DNA of 64,000 bases, from contig CM026426.1 in the NCBI GenBank assembly GCA_014871385.1, positions 66,921,692 through 66,985,691 on the forward strand. The letters run 5' to 3'. The stretch is from Ceratodon purpureus (Eukaryota > Streptophyta > Bryopsida > Pseudoditrichales > Ditrichaceae). Shown here piece after piece: positions 11,501 through 23,110 of this stretch. Both the position numbers and the translations under genes were made by a program. Positions within the stretch are counted from its first letter, which is position 1, and every line of letters begins with the position of its first letter. Under the pieces are notes generated by a model that saw nothing but the letters and a program-made list of their open reading frames with translations, was not told where the DNA came from and made no database searches.

Positions 11501-13537
11501 TGGCGAAGCCTGGGTGGAGAAACCTTTTCGCTTCTTCTGTGGTTGGCCTCCCCCGCTACTCCGTCCAACTTCGCTCTCCTCGGTAGTGTGTATTTCTTCA
11601 TCAACAGTGTCATGCAAACTCGATCCTGACTCCCTTCCACGTTTTTTACCTGCCAGAAATCGAACATACTCTTCCAAAGCACGACGTTGCTGCTGCAGTG
11701 TTTTAGCCACAGGCGCTGAGCGATTTTCAGACTGTCCATTAAAAAGGTGATCAAACCTAGGGGAACGAATGGGATGGTCATGCCTGACCCACCTTCTAGC
11801 ATCTCTATAAGTCAGTTTTCTACTCTCATATGCATACCTCCCTCGAAGTTGATCACCGCAAGGGGGGCACGCCACATACCCTTGATGAACAGCTCCCGAG
11901 ACTGTGCCGTACCCCGGGAAGTCATGTGTGGTGTACAGTACAGCTCCTCTAAGCTTGAAAACACGACTTCCATCTGGCTCTAAGATGTCGTACGGCGTTA
12001 CTCCTTGCCATAGTTGCTTTAGCTCTTCCACAAGTGGTCTCATCCACACATCGAAGTACTCAAACGGTACTTGTGACTTCCCAGGTATTAGAAGACATAA
12101 CATTGTAAAAAAAAATTTGGTAATCAACCAAGGTGGGAGGTTTAAGAAGCTGGCTAGTACAGGCCAAGCGGACCACGAGGACTTGTGCAACTTAAAAGGG
12201 CATATCCCATCACATGAAATTTGTATTCTAACATCCTGAACTTTTGAACCAAATCCCTTTGTATCGCACAGTGCTGGATCTAAAGTGTCTAACTTATTCC
12301 AAGCCCTGGAATCAGCTGGGAATCTCACTTTGCCATCTCTACTCTTGTTTTCTTCATACCAGCGCATAAGCTTGGACAATACTGGAATTCCGTAAAACCT
12401 CTGCAAACGAGGAATCACAGGAAACTGACGCAGCACTTTCAGAGGACGTGTCCGATTAAACATGTCCTTGAACCTAGGTGTAGAGCAATGTGGACATCTA
12501 TCAAGGTGCTTAGTATGATCTTCATCGTACAGCACACATCCAGTAGCACATCCGTCTATATTTCGGAAGTCTAATCCCAAACGCTTGGTTAGAGCTTTAG
12601 CCTGGTAAAACGAACCTGGGAGTACGTTGTCTGCTGGTAAGAGGCATTTAAATGTTGCTAACATATCATCAGCCGCCTTCTCGGTGATTCCAGAATGGGT
12701 TGCCACTAAATTGACAACCATAATTGTTGCCGCTAATTTTGAGTGATTGGAACCAGGATACAACAACTGCATCGCATCCTCCATTGCCTTGGCGTCCTTC
12801 ATGCGTTCATCCTCCAGCCTCCTGTGATCTGCGCTGTCAAATGTTTCTTCTTCTCTACCAGAAGGTGTGTTTCTGTCATAGGACTCTCCTTGTGGCTGAT
12901 GGTTGTCATCGTTTCGGTTGACATTCGGTTCTGAGCTGCTGCCATTCCTGCCATCCTCTACTGCATCCTCGCCGACGTTGCCACTGCCACCAATGCCGTC
13001 TTCTCTTTTATCATACATGTCTTCACTGCTGGTTCTATTAATGCCCGTTATGCCATCCACTGTCTCCATCGCAGACATTGTCACATTGTTGAGCATTTCC
13101 TCATTGTCTGTGATTGTTTGAACTTGTTGGTACAAGTGCTGCAATATTGATCGGACTTCTATGCCGCTGTCCCGTACTTGGAGCTCTGTACATGCAGATG
13201 ACAATCGGTTTGTGAAGTCGGCCTCCCACTCCTCGTCCGAAGAGTCAGGCTCCTGCGGTCCTCTCCATGTCCTGCATTCGGACGATTGACCATAGCGCAG
13301 TAGATGACGTTTGACTTCCTCGATCCCGTAACCTAATCCTAGTCCCTTATGCTCTCTGCATGGACAAGGTATCTTCGACAATTGGTACAACCTAGCCCGT
13401 TCTCTCTCACGTACCCATAGTTTATCATCCCTGGCCCTTATCCGTTGTAGGTCAGTGATTGGTAGCCGAGATGACATTTCAATGGTCTGTTCATGTAAAA
13501 GAGTACCCTGAGCTGATATTAGTATTAGTCGACTCAT
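11493..13537 (-). CDS. CACTA transposase tnp2, large first exon
   Basis: About 680 residues. The N-terminus has the Cys-rich transposase-associated segment IPCPCREHKGLG...VKRHLLRYG. A long acidic, Ser/Asn-rich linker follows (about residues 110-240), then the TNP2 core: a zinc-binding CPHCS segment near CATGCVLYDEDH, RLQRFYG.P, the catalytic-type ISCDGICPFK, THDFPGYGTVSG, and VACPPCGDQL. The block YRDARRWVRHDHP is also typical. The DNA-cutting DDE activity acts on the CACTA ends in the nucleus. The exon ends at a donor (GAAACGG|GTAACA) near 11493 and continues into the repeated small exons. The start ATG at 13537 is the first in frame. No internal stop. The gene diverges from the tnpA-like gene, with 1.26 kb between them. 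Confidence 0.85.
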
Positions 13538-14798
13538 TACAATGACAATGCTAACATTCGGTCCATTCAGTATTTCCTATCGAAGGGGAGAACTTGAGAA
13601 GCAAGACATATGAAATTGGAAAATCTGATTGGAAAAACACATATGAAGCAGAGAAGGTAAAGAAATGTCGCATGTTCATGTTCATAACTCAAGGATATGT
13701 TGTAGACTTACAGACCTTGCTTGCTCCCAAAATTATACAGTGTTTGTAGTCTGCCGATTATGCTCTGATGCTCAAAAACGGAAACGATAATTGGCCCCTT
13801 ACACCCTACTGCACAGATTCAATGACACATTACGGGGAGACACGCAAATATACAGGCGTCAGTACCCAAGGAAAACCCTAAGCCCGAAGAGATTGGAAAT
13901 TGGGTTTCATTATAACGATTTGTGCAGATGATACATTGTTATTGACTATAGATGACACTATCTATGATACACGGAAATTGTATTCAGCAGTAGTCATTCT
14001 CATCTACCACCGTCAGTGCGAATACACTTCCACTAAAATTGCGTTATAGGAGGGAACCGAAAATTTGGAAAAACCCTAAGATACCTTGCTGAAGACAGAG
14101 TAGTCTTACACAAGATTTAGAGATGGACAGACGTTTGGTCTTCAAGAATGCGTGATTCCGTGGCCTGAGTAAATATCCGACATCAGGTTAACAATTCAGA
14201 TTGTTTGACCATTAAACTTAATAGAGTAATAAACATATCGGAATCATGCGTGCCGAGTTCGTGATGTGTTGATTTGAAATTGGCCTGCTCTCACGTGCAA
14301 GTCGACGTGAATGTAATCAGAGTTCTCCAGTATCTGTCATTTGTGAAAGAGTGAGGATGAATCGACTAAAGATGAAGAAAAAACAACAAGGTTAGCACAA
14401 ATTCACAACGAAGGACACCGAATTCCACGATAACATCACAGATTCAAAACCACGCGGGATGTTCATGGACCAGAACACTCTACAAAACAGAGGCAAAATC
14501 TTGAACTTCAAATTCCTACAAACTTTCTAAAAGTAACAGGCAGTTAAGTGTAACCTTTGCAGAGTCGTGGAATTGCATGGAGGGAGGCCTACCCTTCTTT
14601 GAGCTTCTCTTCCGCAAACCGCATTGTGTCTTTCATTGCATATGCCGCACTAGCAGTATAGTTCAGAGATAACGCTCAAACCTGTATAGATATCAGGGTA
14701 GACTTAGCTTATTTCTTCTCAACTTCATGCGAAAGGGAGATCACAGTGTATCGTGAACGTTACCATGTCTAAGAGAGTAGATTCTAGCTCCAGCAGTG
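13538..14798. promoter_or_regulatory. divergent intergenic region between tnp2 and the tnpA-like gene
   Basis: Noncoding. It holds two telobox-like AAACCCTAA motifs, near 13873 and 14072. Teloboxes are common in promoters of growth-expressed plant genes. A shared bidirectional promoter is inferred from the gene orientation only. Confidence 0.4.
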
Positions 14799-17700
14799 AT
14801 GAGAGCCGGGGAACAACTTCTCAGTACTGCTGAGACAAATGAATACGAGAAATTACGGGCCTCAAACATGGCAGAGCTCCGTGCTCGAATGCAACCTGTG
14901 CTCCAAGCGTACGAGGAATTGTAAGTGACATTCCTAACCCATACACTAAAATATTTATTTTTCCATTCATATCCATCGTACACGTGTTGTAATGGACGAC
15001 CACGATTGCATTCTCCCTTACCAGTGGCTTATTTGCCTACGGGCGAAGGTATGTTTCCCTCATTTTGTGTTTGCAATTAAGTTGTTTCTCTTGAGTACCG
15101 CATGTAGCATGTTCTCTTAAGTACATTTAACATGTGGTGGGTGAACTCCATTACCGCACTTGACGATGCAGACAGACATCAGTTGAGGGGAGCAAAAAGG
15201 AGAGGAAGCGGAAAAAGCACGATAACGGGGAGACAGCGAGGCGTCGGAGTTCTAGGTTGCGAAGCGATTCTGGAGGGCGCGATGTCACCAAATCCTCCTC
15301 TAAAGATGATTTCGAGTCACGTAACGGGCGTGGAAAACGTAGCCAGCCTTCTTCAGACTTCAGTCCCTATGGTGAGTTTCCAGTGAGAAGATTGACAAGA
15401 TTTTTTTTGGCGGTTGTCATACTGTTCTAGGATATAATTTCCGAATGGACAAGTGAACTATACATGCATGTGGTTGTAATTGGGTTTTTCGTAAAAATCT
15501 TCAGTAGCATTCTTCAGAACAATACGTTATTTCTCCTAAAGTTTTGAACGACCGATAACATGTTGTGGGTATCCAAAACTACATATACTGAAGCTTGTAG
15601 AGAGAATTACATATTTGTGCATGTTAAAAAAAATTCGGTACATACGACTTGCTATATCAAAATTATCACTCCATTCCGTTTGTGTTTTTATTTGTTCAGA
15701 AGGAGGCGAGATTGGTCCAAGCTCCGCTTCTGAGGAGGGTGAACGCGGAATACGACATGTGCAAAATGTCAAAGGAAAAGGGAAGACTCTGCGAGAGACG
15801 CGTCCACATACCCTAGGGAGTTCTTCAAGACAACATGGAACCCAACAAGATCCGGGTAAGGACTGTACTCAGAATGTCTCGAATTATTACCTAGGTGTTC
15901 CGACAGCCCCTACTCTGCAGCAGAGCATCCCACCGGGTTGGAAATTTGTTCCTGTTCACGAGAACCAGAGTTTGCCTTCTTTTGTTAATATGCCTGCACC
16001 TGCTCAACATACTAGTATACCAGGCCAATGGCAATTTCTCCCTTCGCATTTCGTGGGTGGAGGATCTTGCGGTCCGCAGCTCCAATCTAATACTGTAGGT
16101 GACCTGTCCATAAGCCTGGAGTCAAACGTGAAAGAAGAGTCTCTGAGGAGACGGCTGAGAAGACAGAAGAAGAGAGACGCAGAGGACGAAACGCGTAAGA
16201 GACAAAGTGCAGGTTTGAAACCCTATGCTGTAAAGGTGAGACCATCTGGATTTATTGATAGTGGATGCCGAGGTCACTTGAAATGGCAGGAGCACATACG
16301 TAATCTGACTCCTCGTATATTGGACATGAGTATAACCACCTACGATAACCAGCCTGAAGGCTCGAGGAAGAAATTGCGAGATGCTTTGATTAACAAATTC
16401 GAGTTCTTAGAAAACGAGGTCACTGATTCTACCTTGGACAAGATGATCAAGACATGGATGCGGAAGAGCAGGGAAAGAATGAAACAAAATTTTGGTGGAA
16501 CTACAAAAGCACCTCCAAATTACAACGTCAAGCAGTTTGATGCTTTGAAGCAACATTGGAATGACCCTAAGACGCAAGAGAAGTCGGAAGGAATGTCTGA
16601 AAATAGGAAAAAAGCGTCATACAATCCTAGGGTGGGGAGACATGGATATGCTAGTAAAGAAGCCAAAATGGTGAGAGTTATTTCCTGTTAACGGATATTG
16701 ATTTGATTTCTCCTATGTTTCTTGATTAAAAAGTTTTTGATATTCACATTAGGAGAAAAATCAGGTCACAAAAAGGCCGTGTAAGCGGCACGTGAGAGAA
16801 AAAAATGGGCGCTGCCCGCGTACTTTTTGACATGGCATGTGAGGTGCCACCGTGGTGCCAGCAACCGCCACGGGGGCTCGAACCAATGACCTCCGAGCGA
16901 GGCGTGTGGAGGGCACATCTACAGTGTCGGGCTGACACAACCTGCCCACTTGGGACCAAAGCCCGAGCCGAGGCATTCATGTCTCACCTAATATTCCGAG
17001 GACCTTTGTTGTGAGTGCGCCACGCAATTCTGTGCGGGCAGCAACTCTGGCATCCGCTGCCAGCGGCAGAGGTGCCCAAAGTAGGGAGTTCACCTAGAAA
17101 GGGCAGGCTTACACGGCCTTATTTTGAGCTCATTTTTCTCCTAATGTACTGTAATTTTGAAGCTGTCGTTGACGTCATATCTTGATAGAAAAGTGAGAGA
17201 GAAACAAGCCCTGCACTTACGAAGGTAGCGGCCGAGCTCAAAGACTGCAACGATAATCCGAATTTTGCGGTGCGTCTACTGTATCTATTTTTTATAATTC
17301 AGTAGTCCAATCGAATATGGCGTTAATGTAACTTCATGTCATTGCACAGACTGCTGCAGTTTGAAGAATCTTATTCGATCACGCATACCAATAACGTTTA
17401 TTGCACATGACGTTAGAGTGCTAGTTGTCTGAAGCGAAGCATCAAATTTTATTAGTTTTTAGGCTGAGGTTCAAGTATTGTATTCCAATACGTAGAAGAG
17501 AACGCAGATCATAATATACTAGGTCTTCAAAAACAGGTGACAAGAGAATGCACTTCATATGACACCCATATTAATGATGTGTATATGAGGGAGATGATGT
17601 ACTAATTATTGACCAATTCTCGACGCTGAACAGGAGATGGAGAAAAAGAATTCAAGCCGGCTGACAGTAGTGCAGAAAAACGTCTCTGAAACTAACCGGC

Positions 17701-19242
17701 GATTGCAGGACATGCAGAACATGCTGTCGACCTTTCTAAGTAGTCTAACGGGGACTCCCATACGTGCTGATCCAGCATCGACTTCTACGAACAATGTAGT
17801 AGGTGGGGGATGTGAACATCACACTAGAGAGGAAACACCGAATCAGGAGAACCAGGTAGGTTTAGCTGGAAGCAGTGAAGATTGGTGGAAAAAGCTTGAG
17901 AAATCAAGTGAAGACGACAAGGAAGACGGCAACAGGGATGACTTGCGAATGAAGTCGAAAACGATCACACACTGTCAGGTGAATGAATTTGTCGATCCAA
18001 TCTATCTCATTTCTCTACATCTGTATTTCACGAGAAACCTAGGATTCGTCTTTGAAGAGTTACAATTAGTGTGATATTGTTGACAATATTTACGTAATAC
18101 AGTCTAGGTATACCTTTTTTAATAGAACCAAACACGAACGACCCGGGTTTTTGATGAAACGTTTTGAGATTCTGATTGTGTTTTCATTTCATCTCATGCC
18201 ATTTGCTAGTACTGTCATGTCTCTTTCTTCACATTTATGTTCAGAAACTTTTGCGGATCTCTCCATCATGGTTGGTTAGAAAGTCAGAATATGCATCACT
18301 TCCAGAATCTCTTATGTTGTCAATGCATGCATCATCTCTTTCGAACACTACCAATGTGTGATACATTGTTCATTTACGAATTATTAATTACAGAGAAGAT
18401 TTCTATCACTGACTACTCTGCATTGTGTAGATATGTTGAAGTACGATTATTCTGTGAGCATTACTTCCACATTACACGATGGGGTCATAGTTCGCAGTCT
18501 AGAGTATGTACTAGTTATAGACAAACTCGTTGGCTGGGGAATATTTAATTTAGTCGTTGAGTTTTTGATTCAAATTGTACTTGATGTGAGATGTTGCATT
18601 TACAGGACTTGAACTCATCAAAGTTGAAGAGAAAAGAGAAAGTCGCAACTCGAGAAGAGGTAGTGTACCCTCCATGTGGACTACATGTGTAATGCTAATT
18701 AATACACATTTCTTTAGTTCGTCACGTTAAAGACAAAAACGAGGTATGTGATAGGTAATGATTCGTAACCGACACTGGACTAGCACCAAGTGACATGCTG
18801 GACAATTTAATTCAGAACATGTACTAACTCAATGATACTCTCGTAGAGTAGAAACATCAATGTTTTCATTAATGCCGTCAGTCTGTGAAAAATTAACATA
18901 GACTGAGAGAGCTTTCACCTCGAAGTGGATTATATTGTGTTCTTGATTCCCGGTTCTAACTATGGTTCTTTAATATAGGTGGCAATTGGTGATAAAGTAT
19001 GGATGGCGCACATCGACCATCACAAAATGGAAGTCACTAAACGAACAGTCATTTCACTTGGGGGTCAGGGGGCATTCCATAATCAACCAATCCCCCAAGA
19101 CTACGTACGTATCAACCTCGAGGGTGTCACGGTGAATGTACCCCTATTGGTTCCCGTCATCGAAGCCGAGCAAGAGAATTTACAAGATGCTGCTGGTTCC
19201 AGTGTACTCTGGTTGAAACAACTTACCTACCTCTGCAAATGA
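14799..19242 (+). CDS. tnpA-like gene (Transposase_24 type), eight exons, apparently intact
   Basis: I can splice eight exons with canonical borders and matching phases: 14799-14920, 15025-15048, 15172-15371, 15700-16670, 17189-17269, 17634-17978, 18606-18659 and 18979-19242. They total 2061 nt, exactly 687 codons including TGA, with no internal stop. Order: EYEKLRASNMAELRARM start, basic NLS-like exon (KKERKRKKHD), Ser/Pro/Gln-rich region, a basic coiled segment (RRRLRRQKKRDAE), then the plant Ptta/En/Spm signature with FDALKQHW, a coiled coil (LTVVQKNVSETNRRLQ), and a last exon with VAIGDKVWMAHIDHH. Proteins of this type act with TNP2, binding subterminal repeats in En/Spm. Intron 4 contains a MITE (16746-17147). 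Start: ATG 14799 is the first in frame with the EYEKLR block. An extra small exon cannot be excluded. Confidence 0.75.
16746..17147. mobile_element. MITE with about 40-bp imperfect terminal inverted repeats, nested in a tnpA intron
   Basis: The left end reads ACATTAGGAGAAAAAT, and its inverted copy ATTTTTCTCCTAATGT closes the element at 17147. Further in, AAGGCCGTGTAAGC is repeated in inverted orientation at both ends. No coding capacity. The interior is GC-richer than its surroundings and contains GGTTCGAGCCC on the minus strand (16874-16884), a match to the tRNA B-box consensus. No clear target duplication was found. It lies wholly inside intron 4 of the tnpA-like gene, so it does not break the coding sequence. 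Confidence 0.7.
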
Positions 19243-20155
19243 TAACCAGGTTTACATCCTTTACCACTTCCCTTATCATGCATCTGTATTCTCTATTATT
19301 TATGTTTCATCAGTACTGAGGTGGGAATCTCTTCGAATGCTATGCAGATGTAGAGAAGCGTGAAACGGACTTACACTAATAGACTACGTAGTTTAGAGCA
19401 CGAACAAGTAGTGTTGTCACTGAAGTGACGATGTAGCGGTGGGGTGAAGATAGAGCAGTTACTGAGGGCATTGGAGTCGCAGTGGAGTTCACTGCTGTCG
19501 GGGATTTCTCTTGACCCGAAATGTACAAAGCGATGGTCAACAATAATGATGGTTTTCCGTTATTTCATATAAGTTTCTGTGAAAATCCGGCAATACAAAA
19601 ATTTGTATTTAATTGATTTCCTATTTATGTTCTCCATTGAAACAGACTAATTATGTTACACACTGAATGATACTAGTACGAAGCATCAGAGTATGAAAGA
19701 ACGACACTTGGCACAGGCTGTATGGTTGGAACAACATCGAACTCCGACTTCAATCTGACTGCGTGTCAAATGTAGAATTGCAGAATAAGTGTAGGATAAC
19801 GGTAGATTTGCAGATTATTCGCAAATTGAACATTGGAACATGTACCAATACGATTATGATCTCGTGGATGGTTCCATGTACAAGGCAGGGTCATAATCGT
19901 CGATTTCAGAAAAGAACAAACTGAGCATGATTGAACCGGTTACTTTGAAGAGTGTTGCATGTTCCAGCCAGTATCATTCTCGAACTGAGTGTCCCACCGA
20001 GAGTCACGTTTACCGTCGGAGTGAATTCGGTCTAGTGTGACTCAGGACAGTGAATGACTCGTTTGTAATGACCACTTTGGATTAGTCACTAACTTGTCTG
20101 TCTTGTACTAAATGACTGGAAAATGAGTCATTTCTTCAGTCCTAAAATCTCCCAA
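19243..20155. other. CACTA right arm with subterminal motifs
   Basis: No gene. AATGACT-type motifs occur at 20053, 20067, 20111 and, inverted, at 20123-20131. AGGACAGTGAATGACT at 20044-20059 matches the left arm. Confidence 0.55.
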
Positions 20156-20166
20156 TTCTACTAGTG
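20156..20166 (+). repeat. right terminal inverted repeat of the CACTA element
   Basis: TTCTACTAGTG, the exact reverse complement of the left end, followed by the target copy ATG at 20167-20169. Confidence 0.93.
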
Positions 20167-21491
20167 ATGGGAAACCTAAGTCCTGATGCAATTGTTTCGG
20201 TTGTAAATTTTGCTAAAAATTATGCATTTAAGTGGCAGAATGAAGTTCAGTCCCAGCATTGGTTTAGTTTTCAAGTGACAATATTGGTTCATATTACATT
20301 CCGAATTCATCCAGAATGGGATGGGTTGGATCCTGAGAATAAGATACTCACAGAGTATCACTTTTACATCAGTGATGACAAGTCGCATGATAACAATTTT
20401 GTTCAATACTGTTTCGGGCTTCATAGAGATTTTTTGAAGGAACAAGGGTTTCTTTTCCCGGTGGAGCACATAGTCTTTTCTGATGGCTGTGCCTCGCAAT
20501 TCAAGTGTGCGAAGTCATTGTATTTTGTTGCCAGGTATCCTTCGCTGACAGTATCTGAAGAGCTACCCCTTGGCTGAGTGATGCAATGGAATCATTTGGT
20601 ACGGGTCACGGTAAAGGCCAGTGGGATGGAGCAGGGGCTCTCGTGAAGGAGGCACTACGCAGGGAGCAAGTTAAACCAAACGGAGTGAGACTACACAACT
20701 CCTGCGACGTAGTGACTTTCCTTCGTGAGGCTATGAACCAGGAATGTGCTGGTTATCGCAACGCCCATAGATCTGTACATCGCTACTTCTATGACGTTAA
20801 GGAAGTGGACGTTAACTTGTTCCGAGCACTGAACGCACGCACTGTAGAGGGTACTAGATCTTTTCATCAAGTTCGAAGTGTTGGGCTTCAGGGGACATCC
20901 TTGCGGGTTCGAAGACTCTCCTGCTTTTGTAGATTTTATCTAGATGGTGGGGACGGATTATGTGACAATCTAGGTTTTGTTGAACCTTTTACACTGATTC
21001 AGTTAGAGCCATGTGAACCGCAAGCTCTTACAAGGCGTGATAGGAGGCGACTTGATTTGCAGCCACCTCAATTACATCCACGCATGACTGCTCGTGAGGC
21101 ACTTGCCGCCACATTGGAGGTTGGAGACCATTTTGCTGTCCTGGCAGATGATGGATCCGGCTACCCTGAATTCTGGATTCTTCAATGTCAAGAGCCTCTA
21201 CACTGTGTCCAGGAAGATGTGATGGAAGATACCTGGGGTCAATCAGTTTATCGTGGAGAGCAAGTTGTTATAGGTACCTACTACAAGCAAAGGGGCAGCA
21301 GTCGTTCTTCATACGTCAGAGAAGATCCACAACGACCTGCTTTCATTTATTCTCACTTGGTGGTCGCTACGAAATTCGATCTTCCAGTAGCCACACATCG
21401 CCAGAAAGGAGGACGAGGAGGTACACAGGTGTACAAGCTCACAGCTGAGGCGCAGGAGCATATTCATTCTCAGCTTCTGGTTCTCAACTAG
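20167..21491 (+). pseudogene. 3' part of the ENY/SDG-family transposase-like gene
   Basis: Resumes in frame after the CACTA with MGNLSPDAIVSVVNFAKNYAF. It then shows YHFYISDDKSHDN, FSDGCASQFKCAKSLYF, GHGKGQWDGAGALVKEAL and a C-terminal domain beginning LSCFCRFYLDGG and ending YSHLVVATKFDLP...YKLTAEAQ. The copy at 55.8-57.1 kb has the same blocks in the same order. Damage: a TGA near 20575 and a one-base frameshift around 20595 (MQWNH then FGTGHGKG). Two residues that look catalytic in the other copy are changed: IDYAENY is VNFAKNY here, and FESAHGKG is FGTGHGKG. The copy is therefore probably dead independently of the CACTA insertion. That these residues are catalytic is inference from conservation. 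Confidence 0.75.
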
Positions 21492-23040
21492 TACATTTCA
21501 TATAGTACTCTGTTTAGAATATTTCTTAGTATTAATTTTACTTGGTACTGGTTTCTCTACAAATCTCTGAAGAGTAGGAGGTATTTTTTTATTTATCTGT
21601 GTTTGAAGTTTGGTTTGGTGTAGTCACATTCGGTAACTTGGGATCTACATGGTTTAGTTCTGTTTCATGTACTGTTCCTAGAATTTCAGTTGGTCAAAGG
21701 ATTAGTAAAGAAAGATTGACCCAGGAACTTGAAAATGTTGTTATTTTAAGGATCATTGTATTTGGGATCAAATTGTACAAATTGATATCAGTCGCTAACT
21801 GTTTTCAAAGTAATATCGTGTGGATGTCATTGGATGAAATTCATATGATTTAGATGAATATAACCCGGCTATTCGTGCAAGTTCATTCCATCGACAATAT
21901 TTGGTGAAACTATATATTCCTATACAATAGTAAAAATACATTGGAACCAGCCCAAATCCTCATAAACATTTCTAACCAGAGACAGTACGTACACCAGAAC
22001 GAATCCTTTTGTTTTGATAAGTGATTTCCGTTTCAAAAAACAACTGTCATACTAAGATTGGGTATCACGTACAATATTCCACCTACCCCCCAAGTAATAA
22101 AGTTGGATAGTACAAGAACATTATATAATGTGATGGATGAAATCATATTGCCCAGTGTCTTGAGATAAAAAATTAGAGGAAAAACTTCCCTACCCCTAAG
22201 GGTGGGTGGGCGGGACATCCCTTTACAGGGCAACTTTTATCACCTTCCTCACCAAATTTCATTCTCAATCAGCCCATTCTCAAATCAAACCTAATCAAAT
22301 CTGTACACTCTCTTGTGATTCCAAATTACCAGTATAGACACATAGTGCTTTTCACCAAAGAATTCTCAATCAACACACTACTTACAATATAGTAGTGTAT
22401 GACAATACAATCCAAATAATAGAGAAAAGTTTGTCTTAAAACTGACAATACAAGATCAAACAGAAAATAGTTTGAGTCTCCAGAAATCTTCTCATCCCTT
22501 GAATGTTGGTGTAGTAAAGTAAGAAAAATCCAGAGGTAAAGGACCTCACTTGTCCCCATAAACACAACCAAAACTACAGTTAGGATTATGTTTGTAGACA
22601 AGGTGTCAACAGCCCTTTACAGCTTGTTATTGCAGTCACAAGAAAAATCAAACCCTACACCAAACATATAAATCAAAGGGAGAGATGAAAGAGTCCAATT
22701 GCAATCATAAATTAGAGGACCTGACTAGTAGTTCCACCAGACTCAGCCATGTTGCACTTTGCTTCAGCTCCACACCACCATATACCAAAACTTCACAAGC
22801 TCTAAAAATCTCTCACACACATGTAGCAAACTAGAATTACTTTCAAAGCAGACAAGTAAACAGATGCATATGGCAAAGAAACTCCCAAGGTTTTATACCC
22901 TCAAAGAAGTCTCTAGAGATTCACTTGTTTGTTATATGGACAGGAATAGCCTCGCTGGTCCAATCATCTCTGACCCTTAGATGAAGGTTAACCTAGATCA
23001 AATGGTCACAAATTAGTGACTTGCTAGAGTAAAGTTCAAG
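21492..23040. other. AT-rich intergenic stretch
   Basis: No frame with domain or splice support. I see nothing specific. Confidence 0.5.
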
Positions 23041-23110
23041 CTTGTAGTAAGCCCCAAGTAAAGTAAGCCCCAAGTAAAGTAAGCCCCAAGTAAAGTAAGC
23101 TTCAAGTTTG
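23040..23110 (+). repeat. 16-bp tandem repeat, about four units
   Basis: AGTAAGCCCCAAGTAA is repeated three times and followed by a degenerate fourth unit. Confidence 0.85.

Larger units (their letters stand above)
546..20166. mobile_element. CACTA (En/Spm) DNA transposon, about 19.6 kb
   Basis: The element begins CACTAGTAGAA at 546 and ends TTCTACTAGTG at 20166, an 11-bp perfect terminal inverted repeat with the CACTA signature. The three bases just outside are ATG on both sides (543-545 and 20167-20169), the 3-bp target duplication expected of this superfamily. Removing the element and one ATG rejoins the host transposase frame exactly. Inside are tnp2, DUF4218 and DUF4216 coding regions on the minus strand and a Transposase_24-like gene on the plus strand, plus two unexplained minus-strand frames near the left end. 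The subterminal regions share an AATGACT-type motif. Mobility is doubtful because tnp2 contains a frameshift near 10103, although the tnpA-like gene looks whole. Boundaries are supported by three independent signals: TIR, TSD and restored frame. Confidence 0.95.

Noticed and set aside
16874..16884. tRNA gene from the B-box-like word
   Set aside because: No A-box at proper distance and no cloverleaf could be drawn.
16805..17014. Short plus-strand frame inside the MITE
   Set aside because: Lies in a noncoding MITE with inverted repeats; no homology recognised.
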